From the NCBI RefSeq assembly GCF_000166195.2, contig NZ_CM001403.1:2126432-2190431 (forward strand): 64,000 nucleotides of DNA, read 5' to 3'. Position numbers and translations under genes: made by a program. The stretch is from Mucilaginibacter paludis DSM 18603. Lineage in GTDB: Bacteria; Bacteroidota; Bacteroidia; Sphingobacteriales; Sphingobacteriaceae. Of this stretch, positions 26,233 to 35,096 are shown piece after piece. Every line of letters starts with the position of its first letter. Position 1 is the stretch's first letter. The notes below the pieces were generated by a model. That model worked only from the letters and a program-made list of their open reading frames with translations. It did no database searches and had not been told where the DNA came from.

Positions 26233-29193
26233 TTACTGGTGCTCATTAGCCGGTGCACCAAAATAACTCGGATATTTATCGTCTGGATTAATAACGATAT
26301 TATCCAACACCACCTCTGGGTCTATCATAAACACTTTGAGCTTATGCATACCCGCTTTGTTAACATCCAGTTTAACGTCGAGCCATCTCAAATTATCAAA
26401 AACCTCATCGCGGCGTGGTTTACCACGTGATACCAGGGCATAATTTTCTCCGATCGGCGGCAGTGGCTTTAAGCCCGGAGACATAGCGAGGCTGGCCCGG
26501 GTATATTCTCTAAACTCATCGTGAAATCCTTTACGCGCATCAAGAATCTGGGGTGCCTGATCATCTATCGAAACAGCTATCCTTAAACCTCTTTGAGGAT
26601 TTACATCCTGTGTAGGCAAAATACCGAGGCATACCTTAACGAGGCCTGTATCGGGCAGAAATATCGCATACTCAAGCCTTGCAGCCGTTTCAGCGTTGGC
26701 ACTGGGAGCCGTTACCGGGCTAATGCCCATGCAGGCCACCGACCGGCCAAGATCTGGCAAGGGTATCCATTGAGCATCCCGCCCGGGTACATTAACACTA
26801 AATTTTTGAGCCGGGATAGAAAACTCACCCCAACCGCCAAAATAAGGCTGCCCGGTATGCGGTAAATTTATTTTTATAGCCGTTATGGCAACCGTTATGG
26901 CTGTATCTGCCTGTTGGATTTTAACGTTACCTTTAACTTTACCATCGGCTATAGATTTCCAGTCGATATCAACATACAGCCGGATTTCTTTTTCTACCGT
27001 TCCTTTTGTCGCGGTCAATTTAATCCAGGGTTGATCGGCACTTGCTGTAAATTGAAAGGCTCCCCTCCCGCGGTTAAAAACATCGATGTAATAACGCTGC
27101 TTACCAATCACATCAAATGCAGGTAGTTCCGCCCTGGCTTCGGTTCCGGGCCATGCCTGTTCGCTGCCCTCAACGGCAATACCCATTGCGGGAGAAGCAA
27201 GCGGACTGACTTCCTTTAGCTCCGGTAACTGGTTTTGACGCGGCATGGACCATTGCTTGTAACCGATGTGTACATCCAGCATCATGTTTTTCCATTTACC
27301 ACCGGCAATCGAGTCGTTGTAACGGTTGCTTAATTGTTGATCCAGTTCAAACAAATCACGCGCCTGTTTGGCATAGTCATTTGCGCTTACGCGCCCCTGC
27401 CGGGCATAAAGGTTGTTACGCCCTGCATCCAGGTATATCTCGGCAACGCCAGCAGATGCTTTGGCCGGGTAAAGTACCAACTGGTAATAAGCATCCTTTG
27501 CTTCAGCCGGTATTTGCTTTTCGATCGCTTCCGCTTTAGCGGCCAGATCACTCCAGAGCTTAAACTGGCGGTCTGCTTCATGATAATTTACGAAACTAAA
27601 TAAGCGTGGATCCTGAACTTCGGGTTTGCGCCACAAATTATACTTGGCGTATTTAGCAACAATATCAGCAATCTCTTGAGCATGTGTTTTTCCAAAAATG
27701 CCTTCGGCCCAATTTATCGTATAGTCTGAAATTCGACTTGCCGGAATAGCGTCGGGATTCCAGGCATAATGCATAATAAAGTCGATGGGCAGCTCTTTAG
27801 GTTTAAGGTCGCCCACGTTGATGATCCACTCCCTGTTGATCCCTGTTTGATAGGCCAGGTTGAGCTGCTCGTGCAATTTTGGCAGTGTGGTGGTATTTAT
27901 CCAGCGGTCGCTCCACGGTCCGCCGTTCATATCAATATGATAATAAAGCCCTAATCCTCCTTTGCGGTTTTTTTCCTTTTCCGGACCGATTCGCCTAATG
28001 TATCCCCAATTGTTATCACAAAACAACAGCGTAACGTCGTCCGGCACCTTTAAACCGGCGTCATAGTAGCGTTGCACTTCGGTAAATATAGCCCAGGCCT
28101 GGGGCACTAACGACGGGGATTTACCATAAACCTTGCCGATAATATCCTGCTGATCGGCTACTACTGAGCGTAATGTTTTAATGTTCGCCTCATCTTCCCC
28201 TTTACCCATGGGCACATCTCCGTCGCCGCGCATACCTATGGTGATCAGGTTATCGAAGTTTTTATTTCGCTCCAGCCCGTCATACCAAAATTTTTGCAGC
28301 TTTTCAGCATTGGTAGTATAATCCCAGGGCCCTATTTCATCCTTTCGCTTGGTATATTCTTTCTGAGCCCTCATCATGGGTTCATGATGCGAAGTTCCCA
28401 TCACTATGCCATATTCATCTGCCAGTACAGGGCTCATCGGGTCATCTTCGTTAAAGGCATTGCCCCACATGGCCGGCCAAAGCAGGTTTGCCTTTAAGCG
28501 CAGCAGCAGCTCGAACATATGCACATACATTTTGGAATTGATGCCGCCGAACTTTGCATTAGCCCAGCCTGAAAACGAAGGGCTTTCATCATTGATAAAA
28601 ATACCTCGGTATTTTACTTTAGGCGAACCCTGGATATACTTGCCTGATTTTACATACAGGTTGCTGCTTTTTTTTACAGGAGCATCGGCCCACCAGTACC
28701 ACGGTGATACGCCGATTTTTTCAGAAACATCATAAATGCCAAATATAGTGCCCCTTTTATCGCTCCCGGCAATAACCAGGTTTTTGCCTACGGTTTGTAT
28801 CACAAAAGATTCCCACTGTCCTTTTACCGATGAAACGTTGATCTTACCATCAGCAATAAGTTTATCAATGATGCGGCTTTTGCCGATAGTGCCCACCAGG
28901 ATAGCGCCCTGGCTTAAAGTTTGGCTTTGCACCACCGCAGGCAATATGCCTGTCACTTTACGTATATCATCCCCCAGATCGTTTGCTGCACGTATTACTC
29001 CTTTCCAATCTTCGGGGTCAGCCACGATGGTAGCAGCCTTGCCGTTGGAAACTATAGGAAAGGCTGCCACTGTTCTGTTGTGGACTATATATTGCGGAAT
29101 GCTGCCGGGTTGAATCTGCGCATCGGCAGAGGCAGCGGCAATAGTTAATCCAACAATCAGCAAACAACGGATTATATTTTTTTTTAACATCAT
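26233..29193 (-). CDS. GH115 xylan alpha-1,2-glucuronidase, about 987 aa
   Basis: GH115 enzymes remove (4-O-methyl)-glucuronic acid from internal and terminal xylose units of xylan. Visible family features are the N-terminal domain, then KYRGIFINDESPSFSGWANAKFGG, LLLRLKANLLWPAMWGNAF, GIVMGTSHHEPMMR and CDNNWGYIRR, and the C-terminal beta-sandwich. The size fits the family. The start is taken at 29193 (MMLKKN), followed by a signal peptide ending ASADAQ; a longer frame from 29313 would add 40 residues lacking signal character. It stands alone, divergent from an unrelated unit, and is not linked to SusC/D. Together with CE15 it suggests glucuronoxylan use. Confidence 0.9.
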   Translation of the reverse strand: MMLKKNIIRCLLIVGLTIAAASADAQIQPGSIPQYIVHNRTVAAFPIVSNGKAATIVADPEDWKGVIRAANDLGDDIRKVTGILPAVVQSQTLSQGAILVGTIGKSRIIDKLIADGKINVSSVKGQWESFVIQTVGKNLVIAGSDKRGTIFGIYDVSEKIGVSPWYWWADAPVKKSSNLYVKSGKYIQGSPKVKYRGIFINDESPSFSGWANAKFGGINSKMYVHMFELLLRLKANLLWPAMWGNAFNEDDPMSPVLADEYGIVMGTSHHEPMMRAQKEYTKRKDEIGPWDYTTNAEKLQKFWYDGLERNKNFDNLITIGMRGDGDVPMGKGEDEANIKTLRSVVADQQDIIGKVYGKSPSLVPQAWAIFTEVQRYYDAGLKVPDDVTLLFCDNNWGYIRRIGPEKEKNRKGGLGLYYHIDMNGGPWSDRWINTTTLPKLHEQLNLAYQTGINREWIINVGDLKPKELPIDFIMHYAWNPDAIPASRISDYTINWAEGIFGKTHAQEIADIVAKYAKYNLWRKPEVQDPRLFSFVNYHEADRQFKLWSDLAAKAEAIEKQIPAEAKDAYYQLVLYPAKASAGVAEIYLDAGRNNLYARQGRVSANDYAKQARDLFELDQQLSNRYNDSIAGGKWKNMMLDVHIGYKQWSMPRQNQLPELKEVSPLASPAMGIAVEGSEQAWPGTEARAELPAFDVIGKQRYYIDVFNRGRGAFQFTASADQPWIKLTATKGTVEKEIRLYVDIDWKSIADGKVKGNVKIQQADTAITVAITAIKINLPHTGQPYFGGWGEFSIPAQKFSVNVPGRDAQWIPLPDLGRSVACMGISPVTAPSANAETAARLEYAIFLPDTGLVKVCLGILPTQDVNPQRGLRIAVSIDDQAPQILDARKGFHDEFREYTRASLAMSPGLKPLPPIGENYALVSRGKPRRDEVFDNLRWLDVKLDVNKAGMHKLKVFMIDPEVVLDNIVINPDDKYPSYFGAPANEHQ

Positions 29194-29293
29194 ATCATAG
29201 GTTATAGTCACGTATTGATTCGCCAATCGTCGCTGGCTGATCATACGTTTTAATTTTAAAAAGTAAACCTCATCACCCCACTTTCTCACCAGG

Positions 29294-29301
29294 CAAATGT
29301 A
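29294..29301 (-). promoter_or_regulatory. possible -7 element of the GH115 gene
   Basis: The minus strand reads TACATTTG, a TAnnTTTG match about 100 bases before the start codon. No -33 partner is evident. The remaining divergent gap (29194-29731) shows no other clear signal or gene. Confidence 0.35.
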
Positions 29302-29731
29302 ACCAGGCAGCAAAACCTCCTATAGAACGATTGTCGAATTATATAGCATAGATGTATCGAACACCCCTTGCTGTAGGTATTTTGGAGTATATAAGCCGAT
29401 TGTAGGGTTGAGATCACGAATGGCTTCCCGTTTATCTATAACAAATTACTGCTGCTGGTATCCGGATATGATACCGCATCAGCCAAAACAATCATGATTT
29501 AACATCATACCGATTGCTGCCGGAACATTAATTCAGCCTTTTATTTAATTCTATATCAACAATTTGCCAACAAAATCCATCTCCCCGGAAACATTTTTAA
29601 AGCAAATCCATTCTATTACAAAAATGCTTGCCGTAACGCCAAGCCATATAATTTAAACCCAAAAAGCTTTTATTTACGGCCTATCGTTGTACCTAACTTA
29701 CGTTCCGGCTCAACCATCAACACAACCTTTT

Positions 29732-30442
29732 ATGATGAACCAAAAAAGATCTTTTTTCCAACGATTCAAAAAGACCATTATAGCGGGTGTCATTTTTCTG
29801 CTTTTAATGCTGGCATTTGCCAACTGGCTTGGTTTTCGGCATGTGCCGGAGCATGTACGCGAGCTTTATAGTATGATAACAAGCTTGTTTAATAGACATG
29901 ATCGTACGGAAAATTTAAGTGAAGCGCAAAAAGCAGCATTAAACACGGCGGATACTGTTATTACAGATGTAGCGTTGCCCGCCCCCATGGAGCCGGTTGA
30001 CACGGTGTTCCTGGCCGCGCAAATTAAGCAAGGTGGCTATGTACCGCCCAGCTATAAAGAAGACCTGGAGCGTATCAGGAAAACAGATTTTTCAAAATTG
30101 CAGAAGGCAACTGATAAACCTACCGATCAGGAAGTAGAGCAGGCGCTGGTGAGGCGTTATGGAGAAGAACTTATTAACTTAATTCGGCCCCGGCAGGCAC
30201 ACATCAGGGCGGGCCAGTGTTATAACGCCCCTCTCCAGCAAACACCAAATCATCATCAGGAAATAGCCAGGGTAACCTGCATGGTATCGGCATTTAACAA
30301 CAAAAATGAAAACATAGGCAATATACAACAGCCGCTGGGCATTGTTTATGATTTTGTAAAACTGGAAAGCGACCCCAATACCTGGTATGTAACGGATTAC
30401 AGCCAAACTATCCCTTTCGATTATAAATTGAACAAACGATAG
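29732..30442 (+). CDS. membrane-anchored protein of unknown function, 236 aa
   Basis: The start MMNQKRSFFQRFKKT is followed by one transmembrane helix (IIAGVIFLLLMLAFANWLGF, residues about 16-35); an in-frame ATG at 29687 adds a less natural 15-residue tail. The rest is predicted outside the cytoplasm, with a helical stretch (LSEAQKAALNTAD, SYKEDLERIRKTDF) and a C-terminal part containing two Cys residues (QCYNAPLQ and VTCMVSAF). I do not recognise the family. It ends 11 bases before the beta-propeller lipoprotein gene, so the two are probably one operon and may work together at the envelope. Confidence 0.7.
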   Translation: MMNQKRSFFQRFKKTIIAGVIFLLLMLAFANWLGFRHVPEHVRELYSMITSLFNRHDRTENLSEAQKAALNTADTVITDVALPAPMEPVDTVFLAAQIKQGGYVPPSYKEDLERIRKTDFSKLQKATDKPTDQEVEQALVRRYGEELINLIRPRQAHIRAGQCYNAPLQQTPNHHQEIARVTCMVSAFNNKNENIGNIQQPLGIVYDFVKLESDPNTWYVTDYSQTIPFDYKLNKR

Positions 30443-30453
30443 ATACCCGCACG

Positions 30454-31557
30454 ATGCATCAATTTAAATATATCATTCTGGCACTAATAGGCCTGGGCCT
30501 ATTTTCGTGTAAAGAGCAAGATCCGCTCAGGTCAACCTTATACATTAGCACCAGTAATGACGACTTGTATAGCATTAACCTGAAAACCGACCAATTGAAC
30601 TGGAGCATTCCCGGCGACACCGGAAGAACGGAATTATCCTTCTTCAGCTTAAAAGGCGATAAATTGATCAAGGCTTATACCGATAAGCATATCATTGAGG
30701 TAAATAAGCAAAACGGTAAAATCAATTGGAGCTACCAGGATAAGCTATCCGAAAACCATGCTTATTATCATTACGACCTGGACAAAGTGATTGATGCCTT
30801 TTTTTCACAATATCCGGTAATTTATCAAAACAGAATGATTTATGCCAGTACACAAGGCGAAATTAAAGCTGTAGACCTGGCATCAAAAAAGGTGTTATGG
30901 ACACACCAGCTGAACATTCCGATTGATTTTTCGCCTTCTGTAGTTCAAAATAAACTGGTGCTTAACTTAGGCTACCGGATGATGACGTTGGACCCAAATT
31001 CGGGTAAGCAATTGGAAGCATTAGATTTTAAAACCCCCATACCGAACGAAACCACCGTTGACGGCGATTGCATTTATGTAGCAGATGAACATGGCCAAGC
31101 TTTTGGCTTTGACAGCAACCTGAACCAGCTATGGACGTCTATTCCGGAAAACGCAGATGCAGGTAGCAGCAAGGTTATTACAAGTAAGGATAAATTGCTG
31201 TATGGCTACCGCTCGATTATACTATTGGATAAAAAAACAGGTAAACCGGACTGGGAGGCTACCTTACCGGGTGATGTTATAGCCCGCTCTTTGGCGATTG
31301 CTGGAAATGAGATCAGCGTGGGGGCCGCAAATGGTATATTTGTGCTCGATGCTGCAAATGGTAAAATATTACGACAAAAAAGGCTCACTAAAAACGATAT
31401 GGTTGGTATGATGTATTATGCCAATGGCTTTTATTATTACTGGTGTACCGATAATGGGCTGTATAAAACCAGCCGCGACTTGAAAGCAGATAAGATGATA
31501 TACCAGACTAAAAAAACAATAAACGAACTTACAGGCACCTACATGGTTGCCGAGTAA
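30454..31557 (+). CDS. PQQ-type beta-propeller lipoprotein, 367 aa
   Basis: A lipobox (LFSC, Cys19) ends the signal peptide, so the protein is lipid-anchored. The body is built of PQQ-like blades with the repeated pattern YSINLKTDQLNWSI, IEVNKQNGKINWSYQD, KAVDLASKKVLWTHQL, LLDKKTGKPDWEATLPG and FVLDAANGKILRQKR. This gives about seven blades, as in BamB and other outwall_PQQ propellers. A BamB-like scaffold role is possible, but true BamB is normally larger in context and paired with other Bam genes, so a generic propeller is the safer call. It follows the membrane-anchored protein gene after 11 bases. Confidence 0.75.
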   Translation: MHQFKYIILALIGLGLFSCKEQDPLRSTLYISTSNDDLYSINLKTDQLNWSIPGDTGRTELSFFSLKGDKLIKAYTDKHIIEVNKQNGKINWSYQDKLSENHAYYHYDLDKVIDAFFSQYPVIYQNRMIYASTQGEIKAVDLASKKVLWTHQLNIPIDFSPSVVQNKLVLNLGYRMMTLDPNSGKQLEALDFKTPIPNETTVDGDCIYVADEHGQAFGFDSNLNQLWTSIPENADAGSSKVITSKDKLLYGYRSIILLDKKTGKPDWEATLPGDVIARSLAIAGNEISVGAANGIFVLDAANGKILRQKRLTKNDMVGMMYYANGFYYYWCTDNGLYKTSRDLKADKMIYQTKKTINELTGTYMVAE

Positions 31558-31609
31558 AATCAAAATCGTAACACATCGCCCATTGGCGTATCTGTATCTT
31601 ACTACACAG

Positions 31610-31957
31610 CTACAATAAACAAATATCGCGTACCAGTCGCTCAATTTCCTTATCGTTATAACCATACCTGTTTTCAGCAAAATCTTTTCCTGGCGGCGGC
31701 AAAACCCTAAATTCATAATGGATTTTCTGGTCCGGAGATAAGCAAACCATTACGCCGTCCGAAAAGTCCAGATGATGGGTAGAAAAAGATAACAGATAGT
31801 TAATGCTACCTTTTTTGAGCAGCATCTCAAACCCCTCCGGGAAATGTGGGGCGGCAGGCAGCATCTCATAGGTAAAACCGCAATTAGTTAATGCCTCTTT
31901 TCCTATGCGTTCAAAATCAGTCAGGTATTTTATTTTAATATCATCAATTATCATCAC
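31610..31957 (-). CDS. small cytoplasmic hypothetical protein, 115 aa
   Basis: Acidic/neutral protein without signal peptide or membrane helix. It starts MMIIDDIKIKYLTDFERIG and contains YEFRVLPPPGKDFAENRYGYNDKEIERLV near the C-terminus. The mixed alpha/beta pattern and conserved-looking segments support a real gene, but I do not recognise the family. It is convergent with the propeller lipoprotein gene and not evidently in an operon. Confidence 0.55.
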   Translation of the reverse strand: MMIIDDIKIKYLTDFERIGKEALTNCGFTYEMLPAAPHFPEGFEMLLKKGSINYLLSFSTHHLDFSDGVMVCLSPDQKIHYEFRVLPPPGKDFAENRYGYNDKEIERLVRDICLL

Positions 31958-32110
31958 TCGCTTAGTTGCAATGCTTTATGGATATAGTTGTAACGCTGAT
32001 AGGAAGCCAATGTTTACCTGCGATGGAGTAATAGCCGTGCCACTAAAGCCTTTAGTCAAACATATTGTATAGCTAAGCGTTGCATAGGCTATTACTCACA
32101 TAAGCGTCAA

Positions 32111-32695
32111 ATGTATATAACCAATATCAAGGTTTTAGGTTTACTTTTCATTTTAAACGCAGCCTTTTTAGGTGCTACGGCACAGCCATTGGAAGCTAAG
32201 TTGGCAAGCACATCAAATATGGCTACGCTTTCAAACAGGCAAGTCAATCGGACAGCCCCAAAAAAAGGAAAAGCTATTACCCAATCCGCCGTTGCAGGCT
32301 TGAGTATTGAAGGGCATTATTTAGCCAGGGCTATAGAGGGTTTTGATGATAGCTGCGATATAAATGCAGACATTACAAAAGTAAAAAATGTGTACCATTA
32401 TAAATTATACGTAGCAGGCAAGGTTCACAAGGGTATTCTCAAAGTTTCACATTCAAACAATCAAGGGGTTAGATATATTATTTTCACAGGCATCCCCTGG
32501 GCGTTAAACGAAGGCGATATCTCGCAGCTCAAAGACGATGAAGAACCCAAATCGCTTAAACTGCCGGTAGGTATAAGCGGTTCGTGGTCAAACAACGAGA
32601 TCATGATCCAAAATTCGGGCAATGCCATGAACCATTATGTTCAACTTGATGCCTGCGACCAGAAATATATCCGGATGGTGAAACAAGTACACTGA
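32111..32695 (+). CDS. secreted hypothetical protein, 194 aa
   Basis: The signal peptide is residues 1-24 (LGATAQ). The mature protein has a low-complexity stretch and then a compact region with two Cys residues (DSCDINADITKV; LDACDQKYIRM) and beta-like strands (NVYHYKLYVAGKVHKGILKVSH). No family was recognised. The start is well placed for the signal peptide. It stands alone, convergent with the end of the esterase gene, and its role is unknown. Confidence 0.6.
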   Translation: MYITNIKVLGLLFILNAAFLGATAQPLEAKLASTSNMATLSNRQVNRTAPKKGKAITQSAVAGLSIEGHYLARAIEGFDDSCDINADITKVKNVYHYKLYVAGKVHKGILKVSHSNNQGVRYIIFTGIPWALNEGDISQLKDDEEPKSLKLPVGISGSWSNNEIMIQNSGNAMNHYVQLDACDQKYIRMVKQVH

Positions 32696-32781
32696 TTGTA
32701 AAGATCTCCTCACGTTGTGCAGCGATAAGCTTAAATCATCTCCTACCTATTGAAGTTCAATTTTCATCAATATCAACACCA

Positions 32782-35001
32782 TCAAGGCTCAGCAATTAAG
32801 GGACGCAGGGCATCGGCCCATACCTGGTATCCTTTGTCTGTCGGGTGTGTAAAATCGAGCATCATTCCGGGCAGAAAGGTACCGTCGGCTGCCAGTAATT
32901 TAGGGCCAATATCTACGTAGGTTAAATGTTGCTCTTTGGCAAAGGCTTCCAGTAACTTATCTATTTCGTTGATCAGTATTCTGCGCGGGTTATCCGGATT
33001 TTGTTCGCGGGGGAAAACCGCCATTAATATAATTTGTGCACCCGGCAGTTTTGAGCGCACACGCAGGCAAACAGCGCGGATCCCGTCAACAATTTCGGGT
33101 GCGGTATTCATCCGGGCATTATCGGTCTGGCTGGTGTTATTGGTACCGATATCAATTACCACGGTTTGTGGATGGAGCCCGTCAACCTCGCCGTTGTCTA
33201 ACCGCCAAAGTGCATTTTGAGTGCGGTCCCAGCCAAAACCCAGGTTAAGTACCCTGTACTGCCCGAATAAACCCGCCCACGAATTTGGGCCATTCGGTTT
33301 CCGGGGTGTACCATCGGCATGTTTCAGTTTTGGCTCGCCTCCCCAAAAGTGGGTAATAGAATTACCGATCAGCACAATTTGCGGATTGATGGAATCCTTA
33401 ATCCGAAGGACTTCGGCATGGCGGTCAAACCAGTTATAACTATCATTCTCTAACTTTATAACCGGAACAATGGCGGTATTGGCAGGGACATCGGTATCTA
33501 AAGATTGATCGCCCATTAGCTTGCTGAGCAGTGGTTCCATGGCCTGTGCCCATAGTTTGGCACCGGCTGGGCTGGGATGCAGGTAATCGGGCATTAAGTC
33601 GCGATTGATGGAGCCGTCAAAATTCAAAAACACATGGTTTACATCGCAATAAAAAATATTTTCCCCATCGGCCATTTTGGATACGATGTTTGATGCACGT
33701 TCTAAAATAGCACGGTGCGACGTAGGGTTTGGCCCTCCATAGCAACCCGGGAAACACCTTAAAATAATGATCTTGGTAAAGGGTAATTTTTGGCGAACTA
33801 CATTTACAATAGCAGCTATACCGCCCGCAAGCTGGCCTGCCGTATGTCGGGTTGGATAGTTTTTTTCGTCAATATTATTGGTGCCTATTTCGAGCACCAA
33901 TACCTTTGGCGATTGGCCATCAAGTTCGCCATGCTGTATATTCCAGAGTATGTTTTCGGTGCGGTAACCGCTAAAGCCCAGGTTAATGGCATGCCGAGGA
34001 GCATAAAACTGATTCCATACGGATTGATAGGCCGATTTTTCAAAATTATTGGTAATGGAATTACCGAGCATAATGAGGTCGAATTTTTCTTTCGCAACGG
34101 CTGCTGATTTTTCGGCATGGCGTTTTGGGCTATACCCTTCAACAGGGATGGAAGACGGGTTCACATCTTCAACTTTAACAGGCGGCGTGGTTGTTAAAAA
34201 AGTTTGGAGTAAACCCGGTAATTTTAGTTTTTTATCAAACGGGTTAGTATCTGTGCCCAAAATATAGGCACTATCGGGCAGCAAGGTAAAAGTTTCTTCG
34301 CCATCGTATCCCTTCCATGTTTTAGCATATTCGCTGCAACTGGCAATGCAGGCTTTTTTATCATTAGCCGAAAAAGTGGCAAACAATACCGGGCCCGGAT
34401 TAAGCGGAGGCATAACCGCCGGGAAAACAGTTCCGGCTAAGGTTTCATCCAAATATTCAGGCGATATTAATATCAGCTTATCGGGCTGCTCGTTTGGGCT
34501 AAGGCGCTGTACAGTCCGGGCAGCAAGATGCCCGCCCGATGAAAAACCCATCATATCCAGTTGAAGGCCACGCAAGCCGAGGGACGCCCGGTTTGCTTTA
34601 AGCATCCTAAATGCCTTTAGGGCATCCTGCAAAGCCATGTTACGGGTTTGCTGCTCCGCGGCAACACGATAGTAAAGTATAGCCACGTCAAACCCTTGCG
34701 CGTTAAGGTACGATGCCGTTTTTATACCCTCGTTTTTTAATTTTAACAGTTGGTACCCACCACCAGGCATCAGCAATATAGTCCCCCTGGCCGATTTGGA
34801 TGTTGTGCGTATCAGCCTGAGCATAGGCGTGCTAACCCAGCGTACATTGCCGTCGGCATCAGCAGGGATGCCTTTGGGTAACGATTGCCCTTCGAGCGAC
34901 ACATAACCGGCATGCAGCGTATTCTTCGTTTGCTCAACAGACTGTGCTGTAGCCGCAGCCGTAATGAATAATAAGAAACCGAGTTTTATAATTAATTTCA
35001 T
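32782..35001 (-). CDS. three-domain carbohydrate esterase: alpha/beta hydrolase plus two SGNH domains, 739 aa
   Basis: After a signal peptide (1-20, ATAQ) three esterase units follow. Residues ~30-275 are an alpha/beta hydrolase with oxyanion PGGGY (79-83) and nucleophile elbow GFSSGG (Ser154). Residues ~305-495 are an SGNH/GDSL domain with GNS (Ser315), NLGFSGYRTENILW, GTNN (373-376) and DYLH (Asp472, His475). Residues ~530-739 are a second SGNH domain with GNS (Ser548), NLGFGWDRTQNALW, GTNN (619-622) and DFTH (Asp716, His719). All three appear catalytically complete. In a hemicellulose PUL they probably remove acetyl or other acyl groups, perhaps from different positions. It is the last gene of the PUL direction, 95 bases after the GH2. 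Confidence 0.85.
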   Translation of the reverse strand: MKLIIKLGFLLFITAAATAQSVEQTKNTLHAGYVSLEGQSLPKGIPADADGNVRWVSTPMLRLIRTTSKSARGTILLMPGGGYQLLKLKNEGIKTASYLNAQGFDVAILYYRVAAEQQTRNMALQDALKAFRMLKANRASLGLRGLQLDMMGFSSGGHLAARTVQRLSPNEQPDKLILISPEYLDETLAGTVFPAVMPPLNPGPVLFATFSANDKKACIASCSEYAKTWKGYDGEETFTLLPDSAYILGTDTNPFDKKLKLPGLLQTFLTTTPPVKVEDVNPSSIPVEGYSPKRHAEKSAAVAKEKFDLIMLGNSITNNFEKSAYQSVWNQFYAPRHAINLGFSGYRTENILWNIQHGELDGQSPKVLVLEIGTNNIDEKNYPTRHTAGQLAGGIAAIVNVVRQKLPFTKIIILRCFPGCYGGPNPTSHRAILERASNIVSKMADGENIFYCDVNHVFLNFDGSINRDLMPDYLHPSPAGAKLWAQAMEPLLSKLMGDQSLDTDVPANTAIVPVIKLENDSYNWFDRHAEVLRIKDSINPQIVLIGNSITHFWGGEPKLKHADGTPRKPNGPNSWAGLFGQYRVLNLGFGWDRTQNALWRLDNGEVDGLHPQTVVIDIGTNNTSQTDNARMNTAPEIVDGIRAVCLRVRSKLPGAQIILMAVFPREQNPDNPRRILINEIDKLLEAFAKEQHLTYVDIGPKLLAADGTFLPGMMLDFTHPTDKGYQVWADALRPLIAEP

Positions 35002-35096
35002 ACGTGTTATAGTTATTAAAACTGGAATATATTCCTGGTTCCGGGTTTATTGCAAAACCCTGCTGACCGGACCGGCTATATTCTGATAGCTCAACG

